This document shows positions 1 to 9,654 of a DNA stretch of 64,000 bases, in pieces. Source of the stretch: Hysterangium stoloniferum. Lineage: Eukaryota > Basidiomycota > Agaricomycetes > Hysterangiales > Hysterangiaceae. The notes under the pieces were generated by a model. It saw nothing but the letters and a program-made list of their open reading frames with translations. It searched no databases and was not told where the DNA came from. Numbering within the stretch: the first letter of the stretch is position 1; every line of letters starts with the position of its first letter. The position numbers were made by a program, and so were the translations under genes. Where the stretch lies: the NCBI GenBank assembly GCA_015178975.1, contig WHVD01000068.1, positions 62,001 to 126,000 on the forward strand, in the 5' to 3' direction.

Positions 1-80
1 AAAGTAATACATATGTATTTAGAGGTGCCAATACATATGCATGGAATGGACTATTTAAAGGTATCTATTTTTTAAAAGTA

Positions 81-294
81 CAGTGACTTACAAAACGTAT
101 CCAATGTTTTGTAGTTTCAGCTTATGTATGCTATATCCCAGTAGATAAAATAGTAGAAATCACCAAAATATTTGTGAACATGACCTATCATGTATATATG
201 TATATGGTAGAACTATATTATGTAATATCCATATATGGAAACACTATGAATATTTTAATGGAGAGGGTTCATTGGATACGTTTTGTAACTGACA
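81..294. repeat. Left terminal inverted repeat of Tc1-A
   Basis: This matches 2904-3116 in inverted orientation. The arm itself starts with cagtgacttacaaaacgta and ends with a near reverse complement (attggatacgttttgtaac, about 270-290), so each arm can also fold on itself. The inner copy may be the second transposase binding site, as in IR/DR-type Tc1 ends. Confidence 0.85.
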
Positions 295-373
295 GGTTCT
301 AGCATGAAAACCATGTGCCTATGTTGATTGTTTGCAGTTGTTTATGTTTTTCAACATGTCATGTGATCATTCT

Positions 374-900
374 TTTTTTTGATATATTTGTATCCCGCTT
401 CAAGCAACAATGGCTAACTGCGGCTAGGGGGTGAAAAGGCCCCCAGAGAAACTATGCTACGGTGGTACGAAGTTCCGAGTGAGCTACATGCGTGGAAGGG
501 ATTTTAGTAAGCAAAGGGGGGGCATGTAGATATACATGGTATAGAGCTGAGGCCTTGAGGCCTTGGGCCAAAGCCCCAAGAAAAGCCCGAGATCCTGCTA
601 GCAGGCGTCGACAAGGGCTGCAGGCACACTGAAGTCTTGCATTGCTAGTGCATAGGTGAATGCTGGAGTCGGGGGTGGGTAGGAAGGGTAGACTGCTGCC
701 AGGCAGCAGTCATGGTTGGTAGGTGCCAGTGACATTCCGCAGATGACACTGGTGCGTGGCTGAAGGCTGCCGACTTTGACAGAGCAGTGAATTCAGAGGC
801 CTCCAAACCTGTTCACTGTCATCTGCCTCTCCGCCCCTCACCACGAGCACTGGGGGCCCCAACCCCAGAGGCAGGTGGTGGTCATGGAACAAGAGAGCCT
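374..900 (-). mobile_element. 5'-truncated LINE (3' end only)
   Basis: A perfect 17-bp target duplication, tgtcatgtgatcattct, flanks it at 357-373 and 901-917. The low-coordinate edge is a T-run (A-tail of a minus-strand element) followed by gatatatttgtatcccgctt, which matches the 3' end of the second LINE at 20330-20355. No open reading frame of note survives. Long target duplications plus 5' truncation are the signature of target-primed reverse transcription. Confidence 0.85.
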
Positions 901-980
901 TGTCATGTGATCATTCTATACTACAGTATAAGTAGAAGGGTTTCCTCAGCTAAGATTCCCTCAATTCTAACTATGCATCC

Positions 981-1863
981 TGTTAAGTTCCGTATCTCGG
1001 GGTGGATATTCCGGGGATATTCCGGACACTTCCCAGAAATATGTCCTCAGAGTTTCGGGGAATTAGTCCGGGAGTTTCCGGGGATTAGTAATGGGAGTAT
1101 CGGAATATTACCAGAGTACAGATGGACTTGGCTTCAGCTTATGTGCTGCGCCCTCGTGCACTCACTTGGGTGTCCATATTTCAGAGGATGAATATATGTC
1201 GGAATGTTTATAGATACTTGGAAGTTCCAGGAGTTCCGGATATCTGGAGTCCAGAGAGTTCCGAAGATTGAGCGTACAGAAAGACAGAAGAGATACAAAC
1301 TAATTCGAGATTAAAACTAAAGAGTAAGTACATGGCTATGGAAGACTATATAGATGTTCCGGTAATTGTACTACAAATCTAGAGGTATAATAAGACAGAT
1401 TAGGATGAAGATTCCGAAACGGGAATACAACAAGAACAATAAACAAGCGAATGAATAACTGTTAACCTGTCAGTTACTAAATATGGAACAAGGATGAGGT
1501 TCGGAAATATGGAAACTATAAATGTTCCATAGTTGGAAGTCAGGTCGGATTTTGAGGTGGATGTCAGAAAGTCGGATTGGAGACTTGGGGTGGAAAGTTG
1601 GATCAGAGATGGGAGTCTGACTGGGAGTCTGACCGGGAGTCTGACCGGAAGTCTGACCGGAAGTCTGACTGGGAGTCTGACCGGAAGTCTGACTGGGAGT
1701 CTGACCGGAAGTCTGACCGGGAGTCTGACTGGAAGTCACCTTGAAGGGATGAGGATCAGGTTCCAGTGGATTCTGGATCTTGATACTGGTCTGGAAGATG
1801 GTTGGGACCCAGAGATAATATCCAGGAAATACTCCGAAGAGTTTCCAGGAACGGATCTTGACA
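981..1863 (-). mobile_element. Solo LTR (family A) inside the Tc1-A transposase
   Basis: It starts TGTTAAGTTCC and ends TTGACA. The 5-bp duplication CATCC lies at 976-980 and 1864-1868. The family stem-loop (GGC TT CAGC ... GCTG C GCC) is at 1130-1152. Strand is assigned from the stem-loop orientation shared with Gyp-1. No internal coding sequence remains, so it arose by LTR-LTR recombination. Confidence 0.88.
1607..1735. repeat. 12-bp minisatellite inside the family A LTR
   Basis: About ten tandem units of the type agtctgaccggg / agtctgactggg. Because 12 is a multiple of three, long frames stay open on both strands (TGSL and SQTP/GQTP peptides). These are repeat artefacts, not genes. Confidence 0.9.
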
Positions 1864-2903
1864 CATCCCCTTTCCACTGCTGCCCAGTATGAGATCCTTT
1901 TTCTACTTAATGCTGGCCATTTGGCCAGACATATTTCAGTTTCTACTGGTTATAGCTATGCTACTATCTCTAGACTTTGTTCTAAACACTGTTCCCACCT
2001 TTCTAAGTCCTCTGGTGGTCACCCTTCCAAACTCTCCACAGCCAACATCCATTTTGCACAACACCTTATCAGCTCTGGAAAGGCTGATACAGCTGTAGAT
2101 GCAACAAAGGCACTTTGCACTATCACCAACCAGTCACTCAATCCTCAAACAGTGCATCATGGACTCAAGGCAGCTGGGATGAAGCCTGTGGTAAAGAAGA
2201 AAAGGCCTCTTCTTTCTGAGAGGCATAGGAAGGAGAGGATGGATTTTGCTTTGGCACATCAGGATTGGACTGTGGAGGATTGGAAGAAGGTGGTGTGGTC
2301 TGATGAGACCAAAATTAATAGGATGGGGTCAGATGGCAGGAAGTGGGTGTGGAAAAAGGCAGGGGAGGGCTTGAGTGACAGGCTGGTTGAGGGAACCCTG
2401 AAGTTTGGTGGTGGATCTTTAATGGTTTGGGGGTGCATGCTGTGGGAGGGGGTTGGGTATGCGTGCAAGATTGATGGCAGGATTGATGGGGATCTCTACA
2501 TCCAGGTTATGGAGGATGACCTGCAAGCCAGTCTTAAGGACTATGGTAAATCTGCCAATGGTATCATCTTCCAGCAAAACAATGACCCCAAGCATACCTG
2601 CAAGAAGGCCCAGAATTGGTTCCAAGAAAATGGTTTCAGGGTTCTCTCATGGCCAGCACAGTCTCCTGACTTGAATCCCATTGAACACCTATGGAATCAC
2701 CTGAAGAGGAGGTTGGCAGGGTATGAGAATGCACCCCAGGGGATGGAAGAGTTGTGGGAGAGGGTGGTGGATGAATGGTACAATATTGATGAAAAGGTGT
2801 GTCAGGATTTGATTTAAAGTATACTTAGGAGGGCTTCAGATGTATTAAAGGCAAAAGGTGGCTACACTAAGTACTAAATACTAGTAATTTCCTGCCTAAA
2901 TGT

Positions 2904-3116
2904 GTCAGTTACACAACGTATCCAATGAATGCTCTTCATTGAAATATTCATAGTGTTTCCATATATGGATATTACATAATATAGTTCTACCATATAAATA
3001 TATACATGATAGGTCATGTTCACAAATATTCTGGTGATTTCTACTATTTTATGTACTGGGATATAGCATATATAAGCTGAAACTACAAAACATTGGATAT
3101 GTTTTGTAAGTCACTG
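2904..3116. repeat. Right terminal inverted repeat of Tc1-A
   Basis: Inverted copy of 81-294, with the same self-complementary ends (gtcagttacacaacgtatcc at the inner edge, attggatatgttttgtaag at the outer edge). The two arms differ by scattered substitutions, so the element is not young. Confidence 0.85.
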
Positions 3117-3305
3117 TATCAGTGTTTCAAACTACTAATCTTTTTTATTGTCTACTCATGTCCGGAAAGATTCTTTAGTTTGTAATGTATGAGAGAGTTT
3201 AAAACTTTTTGAAAGCTTTAAAAACCAAATTATGTTTGAATCACATCCCAGATGTTTAAATGACCTTTAGAGTATATTAGAATTTGGTATACTTAATAGT
3301 TTTCA

Positions 3306-3875
3306 GATATCCTCCTTGGAGGAACCAGAGGCAGGACCATCGTCCCCAAAGGTGAGTGGCCTATTTTGTTTTATCAGCCTACTAACATTGTCAAACAGAA
3401 AATGTGTCAGGCCCCCAAAGCGGGGCTTGAAAATAACCCAAGGTGCATTCAGTGTGCTTCATGCAACTGACTGTGCCATTGCCAGGTCGGAGGCCAAGGG
3501 TGCACTTGTGCAGAGTGCGCCAATTTGAAACTCAGGTGCATGTGGCTGGCTGCCAATGGGATGTCAGAGGGTATTTTGTAGTGCCTTACTGACACTCTTG
3601 AGGAGCAAGACCGACTGTTCAGAATAATGAGTGATACCCTGGCGTGGGTTGAGGAACACATAATGTCTGTGAGGTTTGACAGGTGTGCAATTTGGAAGTC
3701 ACTGGAAGTTTTGACTGTGCAGGCTGGCTCCTTCTTGAGAGCATGCAGTGTCCAGGATGGGGTTGCTGGTGAGGTGGATGCTGATGGTGATGAGTCAGAG
3801 TCAGAGGAGGCAGAAGAGATGGGAAACTCTGAGGAGGTTGAAGAGGAAGTGGCAATGGGAGTAACTTTACAGTAG
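3306..3875 (+). pseudogene. Antisense accessory gene of Gyp-C, cysteine-cluster protein
   Basis: It runs opposite to pol, downstream of the chromodomain, in the same place as the gene at 25069-26055 in Gyp-1. A first exon ending EEPEAGPSSPK is followed by a GT-AG intron (gtgagtggcc to caaacag, about 3352-3400), the same position as an intron in the Gyp-1 copy. The second exon has two C-x2-C-x6-C clusters: CIQCASCN, then a stop and LC, and CAECANLKLRC, followed by a helical region and a very acidic tail (ESESEEAEEMGNSEEVEEE) ending at the TAG at 3873-3875. A TGA lies in the first cluster and a TAG follows the second. The cysteine spacing resembles half-sites of fungal Zn2Cys6 domains. Function unknown; DNA binding is an inference. 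Confidence 0.6.
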
Positions 3876-3892
3876 ATTAGTTTTTTTTTCTT

Positions 3893-4878
3893 TTATAATA
3901 ATAATAAAAATCTTTTTGAAAGCATGAAAGAAAATGTGAAGAGTGTCGGGAACCGATTAAGAAGACAGGATACAAGACTATGGGTGTCAGAAAATGTCAG
4001 AATGCCATAGGTTAGAGGGATGATAGGGGTCCAGGTCTGTTTGGGTATATGTACTTGGTGAAAATCTTTAACAATGTCCAACATGTTCCTGAGTTCTGTG
4101 GCCAGAATCCAGGATGTTTCTTTGTTGGTACCTTTGTAGCCTGTCCACTTGACCAAATAGGGTAGTTTGCAGGTATGTACATCGGCGATTATCAATCTTT
4201 GAATCTAGGATTTCCGATATCTTGAATTTGGGTTCCCTGTCAATAGCCATGGGTGGAGGCGGAGGTTGTATGTGTTCCAGTATAATGTTAGCAACATGAG
4301 GTTCTAACATTGAAACATGAAATACCAGGTGTACTGCATGCATATTCTCAGGGAGCCAAAGCATCCAAGAGAGCTTGCCTCTTGTGCTATAATTTCAAAA
4401 GGTCCAAGTACTTGTCGGTGAACTTTTTGGATGGCCTAGTCATTCAGAAGAACTCGGCTTTGATGAATACTCAGTCACTGATCTTGAGTTCAGGGGGCAG
4501 CAGCCAATTTTTGTCTGCAGAGCGTTGGTAACATTCCTGGGCCAATGTGATGTTCTTTCAAAGTTCTTGGTGTAGCTCATCAAGGTTTGTGACAAAGTCC
4601 TGAGCATGGGTTGAAGTGAGATCACATTCTGGATGGATAGTGATGTTTGGGCCATAGCCTTTATTTGTGAAGAAAGGTGAAATGCCAGTAGTAGCATTTG
4701 GGGCGTTGTTATATATGAATTCAGCAAGTGGTAGAAGTGATTTCCAATTGTCTTGTTGATAGTTGCAATAGACTCAGATGTACTGTTCCAATGTTTGATT
4801 TGTGTGTTCAGTTTGGCCGTCACCCTCCAGGTGGTAGCCAGAAGTGAAATGGAGTTTTATATCAAGTGCTTTTCCAAG
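3893..4878 (-). pseudogene. Gyp-C pol 3' part: integrase C-terminus and chromodomain
   Basis: Minus-strand translation aligns with the end of Gyp-1 pol. It includes a chromodomain-like block (LVKWTGYKGTNKETSWILA) and the upstream VFHVSMLEP linker. Frames change several times (for example 3893-4195 against 4068-4364), so it is decayed. Element E interrupts it at 4879. Confidence 0.75.
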
Positions 4879-5411
4879 TGACCTAAGGAGGATGGTCACA
4901 CTTTATTGAATATACAAAATTTTACTAAATAATCCTCATATTTTTTAAGTGAGACTATTCCTTCTGGCCATGACAACTTATTCTATGAGTTTATATTTAA
5001 TTACCTGAAATTTCATCTTTAAAATATGCATGCCCTTTTAAAATATGCACAAATGACATAGTTACACAAGATTATTTGGGTTAACCTAGATTATTTGGGT
5101 TATGATGTATTCTCTTGTATACAAGCAAACTTTCAAATATATTTCATATAATTTAAATTTAGTTGGTTTAGAGAGTTAACCAGAACTATCTGGGGTACCA
5201 ATCCCCATTGTGCAATTTATTCCAAAAGAATAATCTACAGATGATTGTTTGACTAAATTTTGTCAGATATAGGGTAAATATTAATATTTTTACATTCTTC
5301 AAAGTCATACCTAATCAACTGAATTTGATTAAATATTAATTCTACAGCAAACAATATGAATGTATATACTTTATTGAATAAATTGTTTTTAAAGTTTTGG
5401 GTTACCCTTCT
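4879..5411. mobile_element. Non-coding TIR element E, copy 1
   Basis: This stretch interrupts integrase of Gyp-C and matches 58919-60597 once a nested LTR there is removed. Shared landmarks are a left edge of the type gaggatrgtcaca, the middle aattcaaatttagttggttta / aatttatttggttta block, and a right edge aaagttttgggtta followed by YCCTYC. The outer GGAGGAT / ATCCTCC bases are inverted. No coding potential is seen. It is probably a MITE-like DNA element; edges are accurate to a few bases only. Confidence 0.6.
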
Positions 5412-5901
5412 AAAAAAGTAAGAGACAAACTCAGATCTGTGATCAGAAGTGACATGTGACAGAACACCATGCTTGGAAAATACAGTAAGCAAAAAAAGGG
5501 TTGCAATGTTCAGTAAATTTTAACTCAAATGCTTATACCTCCAGAAATAAATTAGCTAAAATTGAGAAGAAATATACATTAGAAAGCCCTGTTTCTGAAA
5601 TTTAACATGATAAGCAAGTTTGTTCAAAAATATTCACTCATTGTTGAGATATTAAATACTTTGTACAGGAGTATCATTGCAACCCTTTTTTTGCTTTCAT
5701 TCTGTAGATGAAAGGGCAGGTTGTACTAGTATTTCTTATCCATTGTAAGGTTGTATTTGATTGTGTAATCATGTGACATTTCAAAACATTCAACACATGA
5801 CAAACAGACCACAACAGTCTTGTTGATTCCAACCTGCAGCCTCTTTCTACTTCTCAATGCAAACACATCCTCTCCTCTTGGATTCTGGTCATTCTGCCTA
5901 C

Positions 5902-7076
5902 CAAATCTCATCATCCACTGGTGGACACATCAGTACCATCTCTAGAATTTGCAGAAAACACTGTCCTTCCCTACAGAAGCCCACTGGTGGATGACCTTCC
6001 AAGCTTTCTGAGGCTGATAGTTGCTATGCCCAGTATCTCATCACCTCAGAGAAGGCTGAAAATGCCTCTCAGATCACCCAGATCCTTCAGAACACTACCA
6101 ACCAGTCTCTCACATCCCAGAAGACTCATAACCACCTGAAGTTAGCTGGTATGAAAGCTGTGGTAAAGGCCAAGAAGCCCCTTCTTACCAAGAGGCATAG
6201 GGAGGGTGGGTTTTGCTCTGGCTCATTTTGGTTGGACCATAGAGGAGTGGAAGACTGTTGTATGGTCTGATAAGACCAAAATCAATAGGCTGGGGTCAGA
6301 TGGGAAGAGGTGGGCTTGGAAGAAGGCAGGGGGGAGGTCTGAGTGATAGGCTTGTAAAGGAGACTGTAAAGTTTGGGGGTGGATCTCTGATGATATTAAA
6401 AATAGTATGAGTTGACTCTATTGCAATACACAATATACAAGGGTTTAATAAGCTTGTAATAAAAGTACTTGTGTCTCAATATCTTGTGTCAGTTAGTGTA
6501 GCACCTCCTGACAATATAGGTTGGATGCTCTGGGAGGTGTATAGTGGTTCTGACACACATTAACCTCCAAATGCATGGTCCACAATTAGCATCTTCATAT
6601 GAAAAGTTGCAATAATTGGTGGACTCCCCCTATAAAAAAGGTGTGTTTCATCATCAAATTTAACAGATGATGTTATGGATGCAAGATTGATGGGAGGATG
6701 GATAGATAGTTATACACCAGGATTCTGCAAGATGAACTCCAGGAAAGCCTTCCCTTCTATGGCAAGAATCCCTCCACTATCATCTTTCAGCAGGATAATG
6801 ACCCCAAGCACAAGTCCAAGAAAGCTAGAACTTGGTTTGAAGATCATGGATATAAGGTCCTCCCCTGACCTCAATCCTATTGAAAATCTCAGGGATCATC
6901 TGAAAAAGAAGCTGGGAGAGTATGAGAGGGCCCCAGGAGGGATATTAGAGCTGTGGGAGAGGGTACAAGTAGAGTGGGATAAAATAATGCCAGAGGTGAG
7001 CCAGAATTTGATTGAAAGTATGCCTAGGAGGGTTGCAGCAGTGGTCAAGGCTAAAGGAGGTCATACCAAGTACTAG
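5902..7076 (+). pseudogene. Tc1-B transposase, fragmented
   Basis: Relics of the same family as Tc1-A: WSDKTKINRLGSDGKRW (the ETK Glu is Lys here), FQQDNDPKHKSKKA with the second catalytic Asp kept, and PDLNPIENLRDHLKKKL through KGGHTKY and TAG at 7074-7076. A short deletion removes the WPAQS block before PDLNP, stops occur in the N-terminal third, and an insertion at about 6398-6665 cuts the core. Non-functional. It does serve as reference for what changed in Tc1-A. Confidence 0.8.
6398..6665. other. Short insertion inside the Tc1-B transposase
   Basis: About 265 bp without coding capacity separates GGGSL from the following C-x-C-K block. A gatgat duplication flanks it. Its first bases, attaaaaatagtatgagtt, recur at 44065-44083, so it may be a small dispersed element. 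The family was not recognised. Confidence 0.45.
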
Positions 7077-7311
7077 AATGCATAGCTTTATGTTTATAAA
7101 ATGAAAGCAAAAAAAGGGTTGCAATGATAATTCTGTACAAAATATTTAATATCTCAACAATGAGTGAATACTTTTGCTTATCATGTTAAATTTCAGAAAC
7201 AGGGCTTCCTAACTTATATTTTTTTCCTAATTTTACCTAATTTATTTCTGGAGTTATAAGCATTTGAGTTAGAATTTACTAAACATTGCAACCCTTTTTT
7301 TGCTTACTGTA

Positions 7312-8362
7312 CATGAGTGACGAACAATTCAGCCAACTGTATGGATGTTACTGTATCATAAGTTGGAATGAAAATATTTTGCTTGGTGAGCTGATCCACA
7401 ACAATGAGAATTGCAGTATGGCCGTCAGATGCCAGTAGGTGTTCGATGAAATCCATTGATATCAAATTCCAGGGTTTTTCCAGTATTGGGAGTTGTTTGA
7501 GCAGGCCATATGGTTTGTGATGTCTTGATTTGGAATGTGCACAGTTGGTGCATGATTTACAATAATGCTTGACAAAATCTCGGAGACTGGGCCATCTATG
7601 TTCTCTTCAGATAAGTCTGATAGTCATATTGATGGTGAAATGTCCCAAGATCGGGTGGTCATGTTTATGCTGCAAAAATCAAAGTTGGAGAGTGTCAGAG
7701 TCTGGAACATAAATGTGGTTGTGAAGTTTAATGAAACCTTGCAAGTCAAGTGACCATCAGGGATGATTGGGGTCAGATGGGTTATCAAGGTGTGCTTTGG
7801 TGACTGGGTCTAATGGAAGTGCCAATAATATGTCTTGATGTGATTTCTCGGTATCCATAAGGATAACACTGCACATAATTGGATGTATAAGGTAAGTAGC
7901 TCAGATTGACTTGTACAGTTGTTCTGATGAAAACATAGGCTTGAAATTATGTGGATTAACTGTGGCATAGTCACTACTCCCCTCTTGAGGATAGACATCC
8001 CAATGTCTAGTCATAGCGTCAGGTTTTCCACCAAGGTGGCTGGGACAGAAATGGATGACCATATTGAAGGCAGAGAGGTATTCAGACCATCAGGCTTGCC
8101 GATGGGTGGGTAGTTTTGTGGTTGAGAAGTAAACCAAATTCTTGTGGTCAGTTATAACATTTATCGGGTATGCTGATCCTTCCAGATAGTGTCGCCATGT
8201 CTTGAAAGCTTCAAATATCACGAGTAGTTCCTTGTTGTAAACATCATAGTTGAGTTCGGGTGCTGAGAAGGTGTGAGACAAGAAGGCTACTGGGTGGACT
8301 TCCCTGTTGGTGTCCAGAATGGACAATACCACAGCAAGTGCATAATCTGAGGTGTCAGTTTC
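7312..8362 (-). pseudogene. Gyp-C pol middle part: integrase core and RNase H
   Basis: Minus-strand frames read the integrase zinc region and catalytic core (7312-7760, aligned with Gyp-1 at 27210-27650) and then RNase H (8090-8332: HPVAFLSHTFSAPELNYDVY, ITDHKNLVYF). Many substitutions are G:C to A:T. The frame ends where the family B solo LTR enters at 8363. Confidence 0.72.
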
Positions 8363-8928
8363 TGTTAAGTGCTGTGTTGGGAACTTATTCCAGGACTATC
8401 GGAAAGTCACCGGGAAGTCGGGAACTATCGGATAGGGTCAGGACATCGGCTTCAGCTTATGTGCTGCACCTCTACGCAAACACTCAAAGTCCTTAATTTC
8501 AGAAGTGAGACTTACAATGGAAGATACAGATATTCAGAGTTCTGAAGAGTCCCAAATATTGAGTGTACAGAAAGATGGAAGAAGGAATAAGAAACTAAGT
8601 CGATATCAGATCTAAGGTAAAGTACAAATTCACAGAAACTAATATAAGTCTTCTCGTTATTGTACTACAAACTGAGACCATAATAAGAACGGAAATGGAA
8701 GTATTCTTAAAATGGAAATACAATAAGACATATTGGGGACACAATATTCTGAAATGGGAATACAATAGACAAATGAGTGAATATTTGTCAACGGACAAAT
8801 TACCAAATGTGGAACAAGGGAAGAATGCGGATGATATGGTAACTATGATGTTCCATAGTCGGAGGTCAGAAGTCAGAAGTCAGAGATTGGAAGTCAGATA
8901 TTGAAACATCTGGGAATGGGTCGTAACA
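8363..8928 (-). mobile_element. Solo LTR (family B) in Gyp-C RNase H
   Basis: It starts TGTTAAGTGC and ends GGTCGTAACA. The duplication GTTTC is at 8358-8362 and 8929-8933. The conserved LTR stem-loop is at 8448-8470, with weakened outer pairs (GGC against ACC). Confidence 0.88.
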
Positions 8929-9540
8929 GTTTCCCCAATGAGTTGAACATTGGGCTTCCAGTGTGACAAAATAGGGGCAGATGTAAATGCACTTTTCAAT
9001 TGTCAGGATGCCATGTGGCATTCTTTGGAGAAATTCCACAGGACATCTTTACGAGTAAGATGAGTAATTGGAATGGTAATTTTTGAGTAGTTGTGAATGA
9101 AACAATGATAAAAATAGGTGAAGCCTAAAAAGGACTGAATGTCCTTAACCTTTCAGGGCTCCAGCCAATCTTGAATGACTTGAATTTTAGCATCATTCAT
9201 GTGGAGACCATCAGGTCCCATAATGAAACCTAAATATTCAACTGTATTGACATCAAAAGAACATTTTTTACCATTCACAAAAAGACCATGTTTTTGGAGT
9301 CTTCGGAGGACTTCATGGACATGTTCATCATGAAGTGTAGGGTCTTTGGAAAATATGAGGATGTCGTCTACATACACAATGACATAGACATCAAGGAGGT
9401 CAGAAAAAATGTCATTGATAAAACATTGAAAGACTGATGGAGCGTTGGTGAGGCTGAAGGGCATCACTAATCATTTGAACGAGCCATAGTGAGTGCGAAA
9501 AGCCATTTTCCACTCATCACCCCTGAGGGGTTCCAAAGTA
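8929..9540 (-). pseudogene. Gyp-C reverse transcriptase fragment
   Basis: The minus-strand frame at 9153-9467 reads [13 protein letters not shown], then [11 protein letters not shown] with the YVDD catalytic Asp pair intact, and [16 protein letters not shown]. Upstream of the palm the element jumps to gag-proximal sequence, so protease and the RT fingers are missing. Stops (for example before LVMPF) confirm decay. Confidence 0.75.
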
Positions 9541-9654
9541 AGATTTACAAATAAGGAATTCAGGTCAAGAAGAGAAAATGCACTAAGATGACATTTTCCG
9601 GTGTGCAGGGAGATTCAACACAACTTTCCAACTGCATGGAATCCAGAGAGTTGG

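Larger units (their letters stand above)
973..2877 (+). pseudogene. Tc1-type DDE transposase, split and inactivated
   Basis: The natural ATG is at 973 (ATG CAT CC), where a solo LTR (981-1863) interrupts the gene; coding resumes at about 1869. The frame open at 1858 only starts inside the LTR end and has no ATG there. An N-terminal HTH region is followed by the DDE_3 catalytic core: WSDETK (first Asp), a GGGSLMVWGC block, then FQQNNDPKH and NPIEHLW. Spacing from the middle residue to the Glu is 34, as in DD34E Tc1 enzymes, but the middle Asp is Asn (codon AAC, 2578-2580). The related copy at 6793 still reads QQDND. A TAA at 2815-2817 replaces the Glu codon seen in that copy (NLIES), and the frame then runs on to TAA at 2875, ending in KGGYTKY. 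No active enzyme can be made. Confidence 0.88.
81..3116 (+). mobile_element. Tc1/mariner element Tc1-A, composite
   Basis: The element begins with cagtgactta and ends with taagtcactg, and is flanked by TA at 79-80 and 3117-3118, the expected Tc1/mariner target duplication. Terminal inverted repeats of about 213 bp enclose one transposase gene. Two later insertions swell it: a LINE 3' fragment at 374-900 and a solo LTR at 981-1863, each with its own target duplication. Without them it would be about 1.6 kb, normal for a Tc1 element. The transposase is damaged, so the copy should be immobile. Confidence 0.9.
5483..7309 (+). mobile_element. Tc1/mariner element Tc1-B inside Gyp-C integrase
   Basis: It starts cagtaagcaaaaaaagggtt and ends with the inverse, with TA at 5481-5482 and 7310-7311. 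The TIRs are about 216 bp (5483-5698) and 207 bp (7103-7309), and each arm again ends in a near-inverse of its own start, as in Tc1-A. Removing the element rejoins gaaaata and catgagtgacg of the Gyp-C integrase gene, matching Gyp-1. Confidence 0.88.

Noticed and set aside
1470..1892. Opposing frames of 119-135 codons around 1533-1877
   Set aside because: They are produced by the 12-bp minisatellite and LTR sequence; repeats of length divisible by three keep frames open without coding.
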